Of a DNA stretch of 64,000 bases, positions 62,081 through 64,000 are shown one piece after another. Location of the stretch: assembly GCF_017639205.1 (NCBI RefSeq), contig NZ_CP071139.1:8307501-8371500 (forward strand). The letters are read 5' to 3'. The position numbers and the translations under genes were made by a program. Source of the stretch: Streptomyces nojiriensis (GTDB lineage: Bacteria; Actinomycetota; Actinomycetes; Streptomycetales; Streptomycetaceae). Below the pieces are notes generated by a model. That model saw only the letters and a list, made by a program, of their open reading frames with translations, searched no databases and was not told the origin of the DNA. Numbering within the stretch: position 1 is the stretch's first letter; each line of letters opens with the position of its first letter.

Positions 62081-62458
62081 TCAGGAGGACGCGAAGAGTT
62101 CCTCGTCCGTGCCGTCGAGGACGAACCCGTTGTCGAGGCGGACGCGGACCGTCACGTGCGGCTGCTGCTCCTGGAAGGCGGTCCACACCGGTTCCAGGGC
62201 GGCGACCTTCTCCTGGAGCTGTTTCCTGCTCCCCTCGGGCATCTGATGGCCGAAGGAGTCGAGGAGCGACTTCAGGCGCTCGTACTCGCGGACGTCCTCG
62301 CCGCTCTGCGGCCGGTGCACGTCGACCCGCTCGACGGTGCCCTCGGTGCCCGAGGCCAGGGCCAGGAGGCCGGCGACCGCGTCGCCCGCCGCCGTGAGCG
62401 AACCGGTCAGCGTGAGGTCCGCGGCCAGCTTCACCCGCTGGCCTTCGTTCAACGTCAT
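62081..62458 (-). CDS. Hypothetical protein
   Basis: 125 residues from the ATG at 62458. It starts MTLNEGQRVKLAADLTLTGS, then AVAGLLALASGTEGTVERVD, a helix REYERLKSLLDSFGHQMPEG, KQLQEKVAALEPVWTAFQEQ and a strand TVRVRLDNGFVLDGTDEELF. The layout of a short SH3/beta segment, a helical bundle and a C-terminal strand could be a scaffold or regulatory module, but I do not recognise a family. It is not obviously linked to its neighbours. Confidence 0.7.
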   Translation of the reverse strand: MTLNEGQRVKLAADLTLTGSLTAAGDAVAGLLALASGTEGTVERVDVHRPQSGEDVREYERLKSLLDSFGHQMPEGSRKQLQEKVAALEPVWTAFQEQQPHVTVRVRLDNGFVLDGTDEELFASS

Positions 62459-62562
62459 CGATCCTTCATCTCCCCGGTCGGTGCACGAGCCTATCGGTGG
62501 CTCGCCCGCAGGGGCCGACCGGTACCGGCACCCGGGTGGGCGGGCCGGGCCCCGGACGCTCG

Positions 62563-63678
62563 TCAGGGGCGGGCCGACAGGTGGTCGGCCACGGCCTCGT
62601 GGGTCAGGTGGAGGCCCGCCCGCAGGACGGCGTCGTGCCGGGTGGGGTGGGCCGCGCGGTGGGCGAGGTCCAGGGCGCGGGCCCGGTCGAGGTCGGCGGC
62701 CACCGCGGCGCGGTCCGCGCCGCCGCGCAGTGCCGTGTCCACGGTCCGGGCGGTGGCCCGGACCAGCGGGGCGAGCTCGCGCAGGGCGGTGTCGCGCAGG
62801 GCGGTGTCCTGACCGGTCCGGGGAGGTCGACCCGTGCCGTCGGTCCGGGCGCGCTCGCGGAGTTCCTGGGTGAAGTACTGGAGGGTGAGGGCGGTCCGGG
62901 CGGCGAGCCTCAGCCGCTCCTCCAGCCCGTCCGGCGGCCGTTTCGGCGTACGGAGGTACAGCCGGGGGAGCCGGGTGCGCCGAGCGGCCCGCTCGTAGGC
63001 CGCGAGGCCGTTCCGCGGCCGCAGCCACAACTCCGCGTCCTCGGGGAGCCCGTCGGCGGTGGGCGGTCCGCCCTCGCCGAGCCGGGCGCCGACCGCGCCG
63101 AGGAGGCCGTCGAGTTCGCCCCGGTACGTGCCGAGCCCGGCCGCGGCCGACCGGTACGGATCCGGCGGCCACAGCAGCGGCCCCAACAGGACGACGGTGG
63201 CGATGCCGACGGCGCTCTCCACCAGTCGGGCCAGGGCGTATCCGGGGAGGGCGGTCGCGTAGATCACCAGCGCGCTGACCAGGACCTGCTGGTTGGGGGC
63301 GCCGCCCTGGTACATCAGGTACATGCCCGCGCAGCCGCAGGCCAGTACGGCGAGGAAGGACACCGACGCGGCCGCCGACACCGAGGTCACCGAGGAGGCC
63401 GTGGGCGGCGGCAGCCAGTGCAGCACGAACGTGGTCAGCGCCACCCCCACGACGACGCCCACGAGCCGGTCCCATCCCCGGCGCGGGGCGTCGTACACGT
63501 CGTCGCGCAGGATCAGTACGGCCGGCAGGGCGGCCGGCACCGGGACGGTGCTCGTGCCCCACCACAGGCACAGGAACCAGGGCACGGCGGCGCACACGGC
63601 CAGGCGGGTGGCGGAGCGCAGTCGGGCGCGGGGCGGCGGGTCGAGCGGGACGGGGACCGTACCGGGCATGGCGGACAT
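62563..63678 (-). CDS. FUSC-family (aromatic acid exporter-like) membrane protein
   Basis: 371 residues from the ATG at 63678 (AGG six bases upstream; ATG 63669 is an alternative). The N-terminal 190 residues have about five to six hydrophobic segments: LAVCAAVPWFLCLWW, PAALPAVLIL, RLVGVVVGVALTTFVL, AAASVSFLAVLACGCAGMYL, LVSALVIYATALPGYALARL and AVGIATVVLLGPLLWP. The rest is a cytoplasmic helical region with coiled-coil character (LEERLRLAARTALTLQYFTQ, LRELAPLVRATARTVDTALR). This is the AaeB/FUSC arrangement of proton-driven exporters of aromatic acids, but the substrate is unknown. Confidence 0.85.
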   Translation of the reverse strand: MSAMPGTVPVPLDPPPRARLRSATRLAVCAAVPWFLCLWWGTSTVPVPAALPAVLILRDDVYDAPRRGWDRLVGVVVGVALTTFVLHWLPPPTASSVTSVSAAASVSFLAVLACGCAGMYLMYQGGAPNQQVLVSALVIYATALPGYALARLVESAVGIATVVLLGPLLWPPDPYRSAAAGLGTYRGELDGLLGAVGARLGEGGPPTADGLPEDAELWLRPRNGLAAYERAARRTRLPRLYLRTPKRPPDGLEERLRLAARTALTLQYFTQELRERARTDGTGRPPRTGQDTALRDTALRELAPLVRATARTVDTALRGGADRAAVAADLDRARALDLAHRAAHPTRHDAVLRAGLHLTHEAVADHLSARP

Positions 63679-63842
63679 CGTAGGCCTGTGCGGCCGACCG
63701 CGGGGCCATCGACGGGACGGCCGGGCCCGCCTATGATTCCGACGCGCCACGCACCTCGAACATGCATACCCACCACGGGCGGTGGCGGTCTCCGGGACCC
63801 GTACCGGGACGCCGCTCCCGCCCGACGAGTTCGGAGGTTCCG

Positions 63843-64000
63843 TTGAGCACATCCACACGCACCCCGCGCAGACTGGCGGCGCTGGCCGTCGGCCTGACCG
63901 CTGTCCTGGCAGCGTCGGTCGGTCCGTCCGTCGCCGCGCCGCACAGCTCGGCCGGCCCGGCGGCCACACGTACGGCGGCGGCCGCCCCGTCCGTGGTCAA
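63843..64000 (+). CDS. Secreted protein, N-terminus only (cut by window edge)
   Basis: The TTG at 63843 has an ideal site (GGAGGT four bases upstream), and the frame stays open to the end. It reads a signal peptide: STSTRTPRRLAALAVGLTAV, LAASVGPSVAAPHSSAG, with likely cleavage near VAAPHS. The remaining visible residues are Ala/Thr/Pro-rich. A TATGAT at 63732-63737 may be its -10 box, with no clear -35. What follows cannot be known. Confidence 0.6.
   Translation, partial: MSTSTRTPRRLAALAVGLTAVLAASVGPSVAAPHSSAGPAATRTAAAAPSVV

Overview
High-GC (roughly 70 percent or more) chromosomal DNA with GTG and TTG starts, four-base stop/start overlaps, Tat-type and lipoprotein exports and typical actinobacterial families. 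All of this points to Streptomyces or a close relative. There is no rRNA, tRNA, CRISPR array, phage or plasmid backbone. Most of the window is ordinary accessory and housekeeping chromosome, with one transposon-worn stretch at about 25.6-36 kb.

Layout. 1-4.2 kb: a CHAT/TPR protein divergent from a small Cys-rich protein and a membrane protein, a candidate conflict or signalling cassette. 4.1-10.4 kb: a TetR repressor with its target short-chain dehydrogenase, a secreted small protein, a NarL-type two-component pair whose kinase is frameshifted, a crotonase, a palindromic MITE and a secreted DJ-1/PfpI protein. 10.4-13.9 kb: a translationally coupled redox/signalling operon (receiver-thioredoxin reductase, cNMP-domain histidine kinase, UBP zinc finger). 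14-16.4 kb: a membrane-anchored XRE protein and a DUF4232 lipoprotein. 16.4-24.5 kb: an FtsX/MacB-type ABC system with two permeases and two ATPases. 24.5-31.2 kb: a tandem-GNAT gene, IS5 and IS110 transposase remnants, a broken tyrosinase, a VioB-like ferritin fold protein, a frameshifted small gene and a patatin. 31.2-33.3 kb: a LacI regulator divergent from a nitrilase-family amidohydrolase with clear operators. 33.3-35.9 kb: a chain of three elements with inverted ends (two carry passenger genes, one is an IS5-family IS), joined end to end and sharing TA dinucleotides. 36.3-43.7 kb: exported PIG-L deacetylase, lipoprotein, GH15 hydrolase, a DUF6056 membrane protein and a fusion of a dead glutaminase-like domain to a methyltransferase.

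44-56.5 kb is the most coherent functional block. It holds molybdate uptake (ModA and a fused ModBC), a Mop molybdate-binding protein, MoeA for molybdenum cofactor insertion, and a very long fused assimilatory nitrate reductase/flavoprotein reductase that would use the cofactor. Its upstream region has a GlnR-like half site. Between them lie a peptidase-like gene, a methyltransferase that has lost its SAM motif, and a PNPOx-family flavoprotein. The right end (56.5-64 kb) carries an SGNH hydrolase fusion, small unknown genes, a VOC protein, a PBP4-type DD-peptidase, a carotenoid oxygenase, a FUSC transporter-like protein and the start of a secreted protein cut by the window edge.

The strongest candidates for something undescribed are the TA-sharing cassette chain at 33333-35851 and the CHAT/TPR locus at the left end.
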